From Bacillota bacterium (lineage in GTDB: Bacteria; Bacillota; Clostridia; Christensenellales; UMGS416): 13,884 nucleotides of DNA. Positions within the stretch are counted from its first letter, which is position 1, and every line of letters begins with the position of its first letter. Location: contig JAEYRA010000118.1 in the NCBI GenBank assembly GCA_023409755.1, positions 1 through 13,884 on the forward strand, given 5' to 3'. Shown here in pieces: positions 1 through 7,437 of the stretch. A model generated the notes under the pieces. It worked only from the letters and a program-made list of their open reading frames with translations. It ran no database searches and had not been told where the DNA came from. Made by a program: the position numbers and the translations under genes.

Positions 1-493
1 GGCCATAGATGTAGGTGGTATCACCAATTTTAAACTCCACCGCCTCATCCAAAAAACTGCCGTCATCTTCAGCGGTCTTTTTCACGATGGAAAAGAACAC
101 GCCCATGCCGTCTTCGATTGGCTCTTCTGGCTTGAAGCAGACGGTAAAAGAGCCGTCGTACTCCGCCACGCGGTACTTGCCCGCCCAGCTCTCCGGCATC
201 GTCATAGTGATGCCCAGGGCCTCGCTGGTGTAGTCGTTGGGGTTGGCGGCAACAGCAGACTCCGGCGTGGCGGTGGGATCCATGGTGTGCGCGGCGGTTT
301 CCTCAGGCATCGTGGTTTCTTCCGGCGTAGCGGTGAGCTGTACGGCCTGTTCGGTCATATCCGGCACAGCTGTCGCGGCAGCAGGGTTAGCACCCAGCGC
401 GGCGCGGGCGCCAGCCAGCAAGCTCACGGCTGCGCAGCCGGAGAGCAGCGCCAACACCAGCCCAAGGGCTACAACAAGGGCAACACGTTTCAT
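1..493 (-). CDS. Putative lipoprotein, C-terminus beyond window
   Basis: The gene starts at ATG 493-491 and runs off the left edge; 164 codons are visible. GGAG lies 7 nt upstream of the chosen ATG. Another in-frame ATG four codons upstream overlaps that Shine-Dalgarno and is less likely. The N-terminus is a lipoprotein signal: MKR, a hydrophobic stretch, then lipobox LSGC with the modified Cys at residue 20. Residues of about 30-80 form a low-complexity Thr/Pro/Glu/Ala linker, followed by a folded domain beginning near NDYTSEALGITMTMPESW. That pattern resembles Firmicutes surface lipoproteins with a PsbP/DUF-like beta domain, but I do not recognise a specific family. The protein should be anchored on the outer face of the membrane. 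Its promoter carries a site matching the cadC-cadA operators, so metal control is inferred. Confidence 0.85.
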   Translation of the reverse strand, partial: MKRVALVVALGLVLALLSGCAAVSLLAGARAALGANPAAATAVPDMTEQAVQLTATPEETTMPEETAAHTMDPTATPESAVAANPNDYTSEALGITMTMPESWAGKYRVAEYDGSFTVCFKPEEPIEDGMGVFFSIVKKTAEDDGSFLDEAVEFKIGDTTYIYG

Positions 494-542
494 ATGCGTC
501 TCCATCACGGTTTGGTAGGAGTATTTTATCCGGGATTCCACG

Positions 543-556
543 TGAACAATTATTCA
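543..556 (-). promoter_or_regulatory. Putative CadC/SmtB-type operator before the lipoprotein gene
   Basis: TGAACAATTATTCA matches the core recognised by SmtB/ArsR-family metal sensors (TGAACA, two bases, TATTCA). It lies about 16 nt downstream of the TATAAT box, overlapping or just after the predicted transcript start, where bound repressor would block transcription. It differs at only two positions from the 14-mer found upstream of the cadC gene in this window (TGAACAACTGTTCA). The match is seen in sequence; regulation by CadC is inference. Confidence 0.6.
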
Positions 557-571
557 AAGCCGAATCGCCAC

Positions 572-577
572 ATTATA
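572..577 (-). promoter_or_regulatory. -10 box of the lipoprotein gene promoter
   Basis: A perfect TATAAT reads on the minus strand about 80 nt upstream of the lipoprotein start. The expected -35 position holds only a weak match and overlaps a 16-nt palindrome, so the promoter may need or be controlled by a regulator. Confidence 0.6.
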
Positions 578-586
578 TGACAAATT

Positions 587-602
587 TTACTGTTCACAGT
601 AA
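587..602. promoter_or_regulatory. 16-nt palindrome at the -35 region, possible operator
   Basis: The minus strand reads TTACTGTGAACAGTAA, two perfect 7-base arms around a 2-base centre, overlapping the expected -35 region of the lipoprotein promoter. The position and symmetry fit a dimeric regulator site, but no regulator can be named. Confidence 0.4.
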
Positions 603-662
603 TATTTTACCATAGCACTCACTCACAATTCAAGACTATGGTCCTATAGGCGTCGTATTTGC

Positions 663-3062
663 TCATTTCCGCAGCAGGCGCATGGCGTTGAGAATGGCGA
701 TGAGGGCCACACCCACGTCGCCAAACACGGCCTCCCACATATTGGCCATGCCCAGCGCACCCAACAGCAGCAGGATCCCTTTGATGCCCAAGGCAAAGAC
801 GATGTTCTGCACCACGATGGCACGGGTACGCCGGGCCTGCCGGAGGGCCGCGGCCAGCTTCGTCGGCTCGTCGGTCATCAGCACCACATCGGCCGCCTCG
901 ATGGCTGCGTCGGCCCCCAGGCCACCCATGGCCACGCCCACGTCAGCCCGGGCCAGCACCGGCGCGTCGTTGATGCCGTACCCCACAAAGACCACGCTGC
1001 CCGCGCCGCGGGGTCGGTCGGCCATCAGCCTCTCCAGCTCCTCCACCTTCTGGTGGGGCAGCAGGCCGCTGACGACCCGATCCACGCCAACGGCGCGACC
1101 CACGGTTTCCCCGGTTTCCTGCCGGTCGCCGGTCAGCATCACAACCCGGCGCACGCCCTGGGCCCGCAGGGCGGCCACGGCAGCGGCGCTGTCGTCCTTC
1201 ACGCGGTCGGCAATGACGAGGTACCCTGAATAGCCGCCATCGGCTGCCAGGTGCACCACGGTGCCGGTGGCCAGCGGTTCAGCCACGTCGATGCCAGCCT
1301 CGCCCAGCAGCCGGCGGTTCCCGGCCAGCACGGTGCGCCCGTCGATGGTGGCACGCACCCCCTGCCCCGCCACGTCCTCATAGGCCGTCACCCGGCCCAT
1401 GTCCACCGCCTGCCGCCAGGCCGCGCGGATGGACTGGGCAATGGGGTGGTTGGAGTGGCTCTCGGCGTGGGCCGCCCACTCCAGCAGGCCTTCGGCCGTC
1501 CAGCCGTTGGCGGGCACGGTTTCGGTCACCGCAAAACGCCCCTCGGTCAGTGTGCCGGTTTTATCAAAGACGACGGTATCCACACGCTTCAGCGCTTCCA
1601 GGTGGTTGCTGCCCTTGATGAGAATGCCCTGCCGGGACGCGCCGCCGATGCCGCCGAAGAAGCTCAGCGGGATGGACAGCACCAACGCGCAGGGGCAGGA
1701 GACGACCAGGAACACCAGCGCGCGGTTGATCCACTCCGCAAATGCCGCGCCGGGCACCACGAGGGGCGGCACCAGGGCCAACAGCACTGCGGCCCCCACC
1801 ACCGCCGGGGTGTACCACCGGGCGAAGCGGGTGATGAACTGCTCGGTCTTGGCCTTCTTGCCGGTGGCGTTCTGCACCATCTCCAGTATACGGCTGACGG
1901 TGGACTGTCCGAAAGGCCGGGTCACCTCAACCGTCAGCAAACCGCTCTGGTTGATGGAACCCGAGAGAATCTCGTCACCGGGGGCCACGTCCCGCGGGGC
2001 CGACTCCCCGGTGAGAGCCGAGGTATCGAGCGCCGAACTGCCTTGGCGCACCACGCCATCGAGCGGCACCCGTTCGCCGGGGCGGACGAGGAGCAGGTCA
2101 CCCACGGTGACTTCCTCCGGCGCGACGACGCGGGGTTCGCCATTCACCAGCAGGTTGGCCGTGTCGGGCCGGATGTCCATCAGCGCCCGCACCGATCGGC
2201 GGGAGCGGTCGACGGCCAAGTCCTGGAAGAACTCGCCGACGCGGTAGAAGAGCATGACCGCCGCGCCTTCGGGGGATTCGCCGATGGCAAAAGCACCCAG
2301 CGACGCCACCGCCATCAGGAAGTTCTCATCAAACACCTGGCCGCGCCAGATGCTGCGTACCGCGCTCCACAGCACCGGCCCGCCGGCCAGCAGGTAGGAC
2401 ACCAGGAACACTATAAGCTTACCCCAACCGGGAAAAGGCAGCAGCATGCCCAGGGCAAAGAAAACCACCGACACCAGGATAGGTGCCACCGACACAACGG
2501 ACAACCCCGGCGCATCGGCCTCGTCGTGCACATGCCCATGGTCGGTGCAGGTGTCACAGGCAGCACCGCCCATCTCTATACCACGGCCATGACCGGCATC
2601 AGCAGGGAGCACCTCAATGGTGAGCCCATCCTCGATGCGGTGGGCCGTGGCCTCGGCCTGGGCCAACGCATCGCGCAGGCGGGCGCGGTCGGCCACCTCC
2701 ACCGTCAATGTCTGGGCCAAAAAATCGAGCCGTGCCGCCGCCACGCCGGGCAGGTCAGCCACAGCCGCCTCAATCTTGCCCGCGCAATGGGCGCAGGTCA
2801 GCCCCCCCAGCCGCAGCGTGCCGCTGCCTGGCTGGGATTCGTCTTCATGCTTCTGCCGGCGGGCAATCTCCCCCGCGTGGGTCAGGATGGCATCGGCAAG
2901 AGCTTCCCCGGCAATCTCCACGCGCAGCGTCGCCGTGGCAAAGTCCACCGTGGCGGAGTGCACCCCGTCCAGACCCGCTACGTTCCGTTCAATCCTGGCG
3001 GCACAGTGGGTGCAGCACAGCCCCTCCAGCCTCAGTTCCCGCTGCGTCAGTTCCATGGCCAT
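663..3062 (-). CDS. cadA: Heavy-metal-translocating P1B-type ATPase (Zn/Cd/Pb exporter)
   Basis: This is an integral membrane pump predicted to export Zn2+/Cd2+/Pb2+ using ATP (799 aa). There are two N-terminal heavy-metal-associated domains with CxxC pairs at C17/C20 and C90/C93, then a Cys/His-rich linker (C169, C172, H175, H177, H179). Core motifs follow: TGES 351-354, the membrane CPC 457-459, phosphorylated D500 in DKTGT, HP 539-540, GDRQET from 645, and GYGIND 694-699. K761 and D782 in the last membrane helices fit the Zn/Cd/Pb subgroup (ZntA-like) rather than copper pumps. The hinge motif has Tyr695 where the family has Asp, which is odd and possibly function-altering. The start is ATG 3062, five bases after GGAGGAGGAG; the in-frame GTG at 3080 would lie before that site. 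It is the second gene of an operon, 20 nt after cadC. Confidence 0.93.
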   Translation of the reverse strand: MAMELTQRELRLEGLCCTHCAARIERNVAGLDGVHSATVDFATATLRVEIAGEALADAILTHAGEIARRQKHEDESQPGSGTLRLGGLTCAHCAGKIEAAVADLPGVAAARLDFLAQTLTVEVADRARLRDALAQAEATAHRIEDGLTIEVLPADAGHGRGIEMGGAACDTCTDHGHVHDEADAPGLSVVSVAPILVSVVFFALGMLLPFPGWGKLIVFLVSYLLAGGPVLWSAVRSIWRGQVFDENFLMAVASLGAFAIGESPEGAAVMLFYRVGEFFQDLAVDRSRRSVRALMDIRPDTANLLVNGEPRVVAPEEVTVGDLLLVRPGERVPLDGVVRQGSSALDTSALTGESAPRDVAPGDEILSGSINQSGLLTVEVTRPFGQSTVSRILEMVQNATGKKAKTEQFITRFARWYTPAVVGAAVLLALVPPLVVPGAAFAEWINRALVFLVVSCPCALVLSIPLSFFGGIGGASRQGILIKGSNHLEALKRVDTVVFDKTGTLTEGRFAVTETVPANGWTAEGLLEWAAHAESHSNHPIAQSIRAAWRQAVDMGRVTAYEDVAGQGVRATIDGRTVLAGNRRLLGEAGIDVAEPLATGTVVHLAADGGYSGYLVIADRVKDDSAAAVAALRAQGVRRVVMLTGDRQETGETVGRAVGVDRVVSGLLPHQKVEELERLMADRPRGAGSVVFVGYGINDAPVLARADVGVAMGGLGADAAIEAADVVLMTDEPTKLAAALRQARRTRAIVVQNIVFALGIKGILLLLGALGMANMWEAVFGDVGVALIAILNAMRLLRK

Positions 3063-3082
3063 ACACGCTCCTCCTCCCACGA

Positions 3083-3442
3083 TTACCGCTCGTTGATGTG
3101 ATCCAGCCCCCGCTGGAAGATGCCCTTGATGTGGTCGTCATCCAGCGAGTAGTAAACCGACTTCCCCTCCTTGCGATACTTGACAAGCCGTGTCTGCTTG
3201 AGCACCCGCAGCTGATGAGAGATGGCCGACTGGGTCATCCCCAGGAGCGCGGCGATGTCACACACGCACATCTCCGCCGCGAAGAGCGCATATAGAATGC
3301 GAACCCGCGTCGTGTCGCCAAACACCTTAAAGAGTTCGGCCAGGTCGTAGAGCTGTTCCTCCTGCGGCATGTGGCTGCGCGCCAGCTCCACCACGTCGCC
3401 GTGCACCTCGCTGCAATCACAGCGCCCCGGTTGGCTCCCCAT
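3083..3442 (-). CDS. cadC: ArsR/SmtB-family metal-sensing repressor, CadC type
   Basis: This 119-residue winged-helix repressor is expected to release DNA when it binds Cd/Pb/Zn and so induce the downstream ATPase. Metal ligands are visible for both classical sites. The thiolate alpha3N site is represented by CVC (C59, C61) plus N-terminal C8 and C10, as in CadC. The alpha5 site is complete: D102, H104, H115, E118, with exactly the SmtB spacing. The recognition helix is around residues 69-85 (MTQSAISHQLRVLKQ), followed by the wing KEGKSVYYSL. The start ATG has GAGGAGGAG five nt upstream. It is the first gene of the operon with cadA and is very probably autoregulated through the two operator-like repeats just upstream. 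Confidence 0.93.
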   Translation of the reverse strand: MGSQPGRCDCSEVHGDVVELARSHMPQEEQLYDLAELFKVFGDTTRVRILYALFAAEMCVCDIAALLGMTQSAISHQLRVLKQTRLVKYRKEGKSVYYSLDDDHIKGIFQRGLDHINER

Positions 3443-3462
3443 CGCTTCTCCTCCTCAACGCA

Positions 3463-3476
3463 TGAACAACTGTTCA
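3463..3476 (-). promoter_or_regulatory. CadC/SmtB-type operator in the cadC leader
   Basis: TGAACAACTGTTCA is a perfect 6-2-6 inverted repeat fitting the ArsR/SmtB core. It lies between the predicted transcript start and the cadC ribosome binding site, where a bound repressor would block transcription. Confidence 0.7.
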
Positions 3477-3493
3477 ATTGTTCTCCTGACACC

Positions 3494-3522
3494 ATTATAT
3501 GAACGCTTGCTCATGCTGTCAA
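3494..3522 (-). promoter_or_regulatory. Sigma-A promoter of the cadC-cadA operon
   Basis: On the minus strand TTGACA (3522-3517) is followed by exactly 17 bases and TATAAT (3499-3494), a perfect vegetative consensus. The predicted start of transcription is near 3487, about 45 nt before the cadC start codon. A promoter this strong would need tight repression, which fits the two operator-like repeats on it. Confidence 0.9.
3499..3514 (-). promoter_or_regulatory. Operator-like inverted repeat within the cad promoter spacer
   Basis: An imperfect dyad with core TGAACGCTTGCTCA lies between the -35 and -10 boxes, touching the -10. Placement between the promoter boxes is typical for SmtB/CadC operators. 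It matches the other two sites in this window at the outer TGAAC and TCA bases. Confidence 0.6.
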
Positions 3523-3668
3523 TCGTATGTGGTTTCATGAGCTCCCAAACTTTGACAGCGGGGTTGGCAGTATCTTCCAAAAGGCAACCGGCACCTTGGG
3601 TGCATGGCGTCACGGCCTTGCCGCACCGCCGCATATCCTGCAGGGAATCCATTGGAAGGAGCGGTTTC

Positions 3669-4478
3669 ATGGAGTATTTTGTGACCGTGGAGCGCGGCGT
3701 GCGGCTCTACGTCAACGACATCAACCCCAACGGGCGGGACCCCATTCTCTTTATGCATGGCTGGCCTGCCAACCACCACCTCTTTGAATACCAATACAAC
3801 CGGCTCATCGACGAGGGCATCCGCTGCATCGGCATGGATGTGCGCGGCTTCGGCCGATCCGACAAGCCGACCTGGGGATACGATTACAACAGCTCGGCCG
3901 ACGACATCCGCGGCGTGGTAGAGGGGCTGGGGCTGCACAACTTCACACTGCTGGGCCACTCCACGGCCGGGGCGGTCGCTATCCGCTACATGGCCCGGCA
4001 TGGGGGAGCCGGGGTGTCGCGCCTGGTGCTGGCGGCAGCCGCCGCACCCAGCCTCATCCAGCGCCCCGGCTTCCCCTATGGGCTGACGGCAGGCGGCGTG
4101 GAAGCCATCATCCACAGTACATACCAGGATCGCCCGCAAATGCTGGAGGACTTTGGCAAGACGTTCTTCTACCAGCCAATCAGCGAGCCATTCGCCGAAT
4201 GGTTCCGCGGCCTGGGGCTGGCCGCTGCCAGCTGGAGCACCATCGCTGTCTCCCGCGCCTGGCTCAGTGAGACACTCTTTACCGACATGGCGGCAGTGCG
4301 GGTACCCACACTCATTTTACACGGCATCCACGACCGAGTGTGCCTCTTCCCCCTGGCAGAGGCCATGCACCGGGGCATTGCCGGCTCCATGCTGGTGCCC
4401 TTTGAGCAGAGCGGCCACGGGCTCTTCTACGATGAGAAAGAGAAGTTCAACCAGGAGTTGATGAAGTTCATACGATAA
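3669..4478 (+). CDS. Alpha/beta-fold hydrolase
   Basis: This 269-residue protein is a complete single-domain alpha/beta hydrolase of the arylesterase/non-haem haloperoxidase-like type. It has the HGWP oxyanion-hole motif at 30-33, nucleophile elbow GHSTAG with S98, acid D222 in GIHD and H250 in SGHGLF. The cap segment lies around residues 130-205. No signal peptide is seen, so it is probably cytoplasmic; the substrate cannot be told from sequence. ATG 3669 is chosen because GGAAGGAG lies 7 nt upstream; the reading frame stays open 5' to 3369, but that part overlaps cadC and its promoter. It is divergent from cadC and ends 17 nt before a strong terminator, so it appears monocistronic. No convincing promoter was found in the 150 nt before it. 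Confidence 0.9.
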   Translation: MEYFVTVERGVRLYVNDINPNGRDPILFMHGWPANHHLFEYQYNRLIDEGIRCIGMDVRGFGRSDKPTWGYDYNSSADDIRGVVEGLGLHNFTLLGHSTAGAVAIRYMARHGGAGVSRLVLAAAAAPSLIQRPGFPYGLTAGGVEAIIHSTYQDRPQMLEDFGKTFFYQPISEPFAEWFRGLGLAAASWSTIAVSRAWLSETLFTDMAAVRVPTLILHGIHDRVCLFPLAEAMHRGIAGSMLVPFEQSGHGLFYDEKEKFNQELMKFIR

Positions 4479-4495
4479 ACGTTCGACAGGCGGCA

Positions 4496-4521
4496 GCGGA
4501 GGGACACCCCTCCGCTTTTTT
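4496..4521 (+). terminator. Rho-independent terminator of the hydrolase gene
   Basis: An 8-bp perfect stem GCGGAGGG / CCCTCCGC with a 4-nt loop is followed directly by six T. It starts 17 nt after the hydrolase stop codon. Confidence 0.9.
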
Positions 4522-4711
4522 GCGTTTTTCCGTTTCACTTCTGCGCTCATGGTCGCCTTGCACACTTTACCTCCTCCGCCGCTGAGCGAGGCTGCTAACC
4601 CCTCCCCTGCCATACAACTTACGCGCCGGGGCCGCGCAGTCGGCTTATGGATTGAATCATTTCCATCTTGTCACCTGCCCACTACCGCTTGCCCGTCCCC
4701 TGCCCCGCCGG
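4522..4711. other. Non-coding stretch between hydrolase terminator and flavodiiron promoter
   Basis: The 327 nt between the two genes hold the terminator at the left and a promoter at the right. I see no credible ORF, RNA gene or repeat in between. A frame that stays open upstream of the flavodiiron start from 4668 overlaps the promoter and has no ribosome binding site. Confidence 0.6.
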
Positions 4712-4717
4712 TATAAT
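4689..4717 (+). promoter_or_regulatory. Promoter of the flavodiiron gene
   Basis: TATAAT at 4712-4717 is preceded, after 17 bases, by TTGCCC (4 of 6 matches to TTGACA). It lies about 90 nt before the start codon. No operator-like dyad is obvious beside it. Confidence 0.7.
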
Positions 4718-4805
4718 ACTAAATGGGAAACGATGGAAGTATCTGCTAACAGGCGGCGCACGAACACAGAACCGTGGATCACACGAAGGAAAAGGAGTGT
4801 TGCAC

Positions 4806-5996
4806 ATGGGCAAACAACTGACAGACAAAGTAACCTGGGTGGGCAAGGTGGATTGGACACTGACGCGCTTCCACGGCGATGAGTATTCCACCCACAAGGG
4901 GTCGTCCTACAACTCCTATCTGGTGCGAGACATGAAGACCGTACTCATCGACACGGTGTGGCAACCCTACGACAAGGAATTTGTTCGCAACCTGAAAAAG
5001 GTGATTGATCTCAACGAAATCGATGCGGTCATTGCCAACCATGCCGAGATTGACCACAGCGGCGCGCTGGCGGAGCTGATGCGCGAGATCCCAAACACCC
5101 CCATCTACTGCACGGCCAACGGCATCAAGTCGCTCAAAGGTCACTACCACCAGGACTGGAACTTTATGCCCGTCAAGACCGGGGACACGCTGGACCTGGG
5201 GGAGAACAAGCTCATCTTCATTGAGGCGCAGATGCTGCACTGGCCCGACAGCATGTTTACCTACCTCACCGGGGAGGGCATCCTCTTTAGCAACGACGCG
5301 TTTGGCCAGCACTATGCCTCCGAATCGCTCTACAACGACCGGGTAGACCGGGCCGAACTCTACCACGAAGCCCTCAAGTACTATGCCAACATCCTGACGC
5401 CCTTCAGCCCGCTGGTGACCAAGAAGATTCAGGAAGTGCTGGGCTTCGGGCTGCCGGTCAACGGGATCTTCCCCAGCCACGGCGTGCTGTGGCGCGACGA
5501 CCCCACCCAGATCGTGACCCAGTACCTCGCCTGGGCCGACCAGTACCAGGAGAACCAGATCACTCTGGTCTTCGACAGCATGTGGGAATCGACCCGCAAG
5601 ATGGCCGAGGCCATTGCCCAGGGCATCCGCGCCGCCGACCCGGAGGTGACAGTCAAGCTCTTCAACGCCGCCAAGAACGACAAGAATGACATCCTGGCTG
5701 AGGTGTTCCGCTCCAAGGCCATCCTTCTGGGGTCCTCCACCATCAACAACGGTTACCTCTATTCCATCGGCGGCCTTACGGAGATGATGCGCGGGCTCAA
5801 GTTCAAGAACAAGAAGGCCGCAGCCTTTGGCAGCTATGGCTGGAGCGGCGAATCCGTCAAACAGCTGACCGAACTGCTGCGCCATGGCGGTTTCACCGTG
5901 GTCAACGACGGCATCCGGTGCCTCTGGGTGCCGGACGACGCAGCCACGGCCGCGTGCGTGCGGTTTGGGCAGGAGTTTGTGGAGGCCATCCGGTAA
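4806..5996 (+). CDS. fprA: Flavodiiron protein (A-type, O2/NO reductase)
   Basis: This 396-residue cytoplasmic protein reduces O2 to water and/or NO to N2O, protecting anaerobes from oxidative or nitrosative stress. The metallo-beta-lactamase-like domain (about 1-250) has all six di-iron ligands: H79, E81, D83 (HAEIDH), H145, D164 and H225. The C-terminal flavodoxin domain (about 254-396) starts with the FMN phosphate loop DSMWESTRKMA. No rubredoxin or NAD(P)H-oxidoreductase domain is attached, so it is the minimal A class and needs an external electron donor, which is not in this window. ATG 4806 follows AAGGAG by 9 nt. It appears monocistronic, with hairpins downstream at 6189-6288. Confidence 0.95.
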   Translation: MGKQLTDKVTWVGKVDWTLTRFHGDEYSTHKGSSYNSYLVRDMKTVLIDTVWQPYDKEFVRNLKKVIDLNEIDAVIANHAEIDHSGALAELMREIPNTPIYCTANGIKSLKGHYHQDWNFMPVKTGDTLDLGENKLIFIEAQMLHWPDSMFTYLTGEGILFSNDAFGQHYASESLYNDRVDRAELYHEALKYYANILTPFSPLVTKKIQEVLGFGLPVNGIFPSHGVLWRDDPTQIVTQYLAWADQYQENQITLVFDSMWESTRKMAEAIAQGIRAADPEVTVKLFNAAKNDKNDILAEVFRSKAILLGSSTINNGYLYSIGGLTEMMRGLKFKNKKAAAFGSYGWSGESVKQLTELLRHGGFTVVNDGIRCLWVPDDAATAACVRFGQEFVEAIR

Positions 5997-6188
5997 GGCT
6001 ATTAAAAGCATTTCGCGTCTGCCGCTGTGGCGACAGTCGCGATTCAGACAGCTTGTTCCCGTTATGACCAGATCGGTCGCCGCACATGTCGCCGACCGAT
6101 CATAAATTGCAGCTCTCATGCGGGTTTCTAAGGATAAGTTGCGCCTTCGGGCGGGTATTTCTCTTCTGCTCGCGCTGACTCTGTCTTT
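5997..6188. other. Non-coding convergent region with hairpins
   Basis: No credible ORF lies between the flavodiiron and transporter stops (319 nt in all, including the two terminators listed separately). A 9-bp hairpin, GATCGGTCG (6071-6079) with CGACCGATC (6093-6101), lacks a T-tract. A small stem with a TTCG tetraloop lies near 6143-6155. Their roles are unknown. Confidence 0.5.
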
Positions 6189-6220
6189 CCTCCCGCCGAA
6201 TGAATCGGCGGGAGGTTCTT
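6189..6220 (+). terminator. GC-rich hairpin, probable first terminator after fprA
   Basis: An 11-bp perfect stem (CCTCCCGCCGA at 6189-6199 with its complement at 6205-6215) has a 5-nt loop and a pyrimidine-rich TTCTTCTCC tail. The tail is not a pure T run, so termination may be partial, which could explain the second hairpin downstream. Confidence 0.6.
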
Positions 6221-6257
6221 CTCCATTTGCTCGTTCTAGAGGTTTGTAGCCACTCTG

Positions 6258-6288
6258 GGCCGTCCGTCAACTGACGGACGGCCTTTTT
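6258..6288 (+). terminator. Strong rho-independent terminator, plus strand
   Basis: A 12-bp perfect stem (GGCCGTCCGTCA and its complement) with a minimal loop is followed by TTTTTGTTT. The T-tract is on the plus side only, so it stops transcription coming from fprA. It has no matching U-tract for the convergent transporter gene, although the hairpin lies about 30 nt after that gene's stop. Confidence 0.85.
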
Positions 6289-6315
6289 GTTTCCACCCGT
6301 TCAAGAAGGCGGGGC

Positions 6316-7437
6316 TTACCGCAGCAAGGTTCCAACCAGTGCCAGCACCGCGAGGAACCCCAGGTTCCACACGGTGAACAAGCGCAGATACCGCAGGCTC
6401 TCACCCTTGTGAACGACGGTGTAGAGCTTGTAGGAGATGACGCTGGCCATCGACGCGATGAGCGTGCCCAGGCCGCCGATGTTGACGCCCAGCAGCAGCT
6501 CCCGCGCGTGGTCGGTGAAGCCCGACAGCAGAATGGCCGCCGGCACATTGCTGGTGGCCTGGCTCGTCAGAATGCCCGCCCACAGGGTATACCCCTGGGT
6601 GAGGCGAGAGAGCACCGCATGGATGGGCCCAATGCGCCCCAGATTGCCCACAAAGACGAAGATGCACACGAAGGTGGCCAGCAGGCTGTAATCCACCTTG
6701 CCCAGCGCTCCCCGGTCCATCACAAGCAGCGTCAGCACCACTGCCGCCACTGCCCAACCATAGGGCAGCCAATCAAACACGGCTGCCACCGACAGCAGGA
6801 AGAGCGCACCATACACCAGGATGGGCCGCCGGCGCAGTGGGTCGCCCTTTTGCCGGGGGGCCGGTGTCCAGCGGGACACGGGCACCACCAGGCAGCTTGC
6901 CGCCAGCAAAACACCCCCCACCAGCACCACCGGAAGCATGGTCAGCAGGAAATTGGGGAGCGGAATGCCATAGTAAGAAAAGAGATAGAGGTTCTGCGGG
7001 TTGCCGATGGGTGTCAGGGACGAGCCAATGTTGGCAGCAATTGTCTGCAGCACCACCACGAAGGCGCTCCACCCACCCATGCCGCAGGCCGAGAGAATGG
7101 CAAGCGTGATGGGCACCAGGGTGATGAGCGCCACGTCGTTGGTCACGAGCATCGCCAGGAAAAAGCATGCAAACACCAGGAACAGCACCAGCGCCCGCGA
7201 ATGGCGCACCCGCATGGAGATGACAAGGGCCGCCCGCTCCAGCACACGCTCGCGCTGTAGCCCAACGACAGCGGCCATCAGGCAGAAGAGGCACGCCAGC
7301 GTCTTGCAGTCGATGTACGTCAGATACTGCCGCGTAGGGGGCACCCAGGCCATGGAGACCAGTGCCAGCAGCGCCGACAGAACGAGCACCGGTTCCGCCA
7401 GGAACCAAGCCCGGACCCGATGCCAAAGGTTACGCAT
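6316..7437 (-). CDS. ArsB/NhaD-type ion transporter (IT superfamily permease)
   Basis: This 373-residue integral membrane protein has about ten hydrophobic segments. It has the paired signatures of the ion-transporter superfamily (ArsB, NhaD, CitM, SLC13): VTNDVAL at 98-104 with NIGSSLTPIGNPQNL at 136-150 in the first half, and SQATSNVPAAI at 292-302 with GVNIGGLGTLIAS at 317-329 in the second. These are the helical-hairpin and unwound-helix substrate motifs of the two inverted repeats. The substrate (Na+/H+, arsenite, or an anion such as citrate or sulfate) cannot be decided. It is slightly shorter than typical ArsB or CitM proteins of about 420-430 aa. ATG 7437 has GGGAGGAA immediately upstream. 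No arsenic gene or ArsR site lies beside it. Confidence 0.85.
   Translation of the reverse strand: MRNLWHRVRAWFLAEPVLVLSALLALVSMAWVPPTRQYLTYIDCKTLACLFCLMAAVVGLQRERVLERAALVISMRVRHSRALVLFLVFACFFLAMLVTNDVALITLVPITLAILSACGMGGWSAFVVVLQTIAANIGSSLTPIGNPQNLYLFSYYGIPLPNFLLTMLPVVLVGGVLLAASCLVVPVSRWTPAPRQKGDPLRRRPILVYGALFLLSVAAVFDWLPYGWAVAAVVLTLLVMDRGALGKVDYSLLATFVCIFVFVGNLGRIGPIHAVLSRLTQGYTLWAGILTSQATSNVPAAILLSGFTDHARELLLGVNIGGLGTLIASMASVISYKLYTVVHKGESLRYLRLFTVWNLGFLAVLALVGTLLR

Noticed and set aside
3063..3080. GTG start for the ATPase at 3080
   Set aside because: It would encode the ribosome binding site GGAGGAGGAG itself; ATG 3062 has correct spacing after it.
1251..3101. 616-codon open frame on the plus strand
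   Set aside because: Antisense shadow of the ATPase: the opposite strand has every P1B-ATPase motif in order. The plus frame is His/Gln/Arg-rich with no recognisable domain.
3552..3576. TTGACA with TATCTT as a hydrolase promoter
   Set aside because: The spacer is only 13 bases, too short for a sigma-A promoter.
3369..3668. N-terminal extension of the alpha/beta hydrolase
   Set aside because: It overlaps cadC and its promoter in the opposite direction. The family N-terminus and a strong ribosome binding site point to ATG 3669.
4779..6119. 446-codon open frame on the minus strand
   Set aside because: Antisense shadow of the flavodiiron gene, whose six metal ligands and flavodoxin motif are intact; it also crosses the promoter side of that gene.
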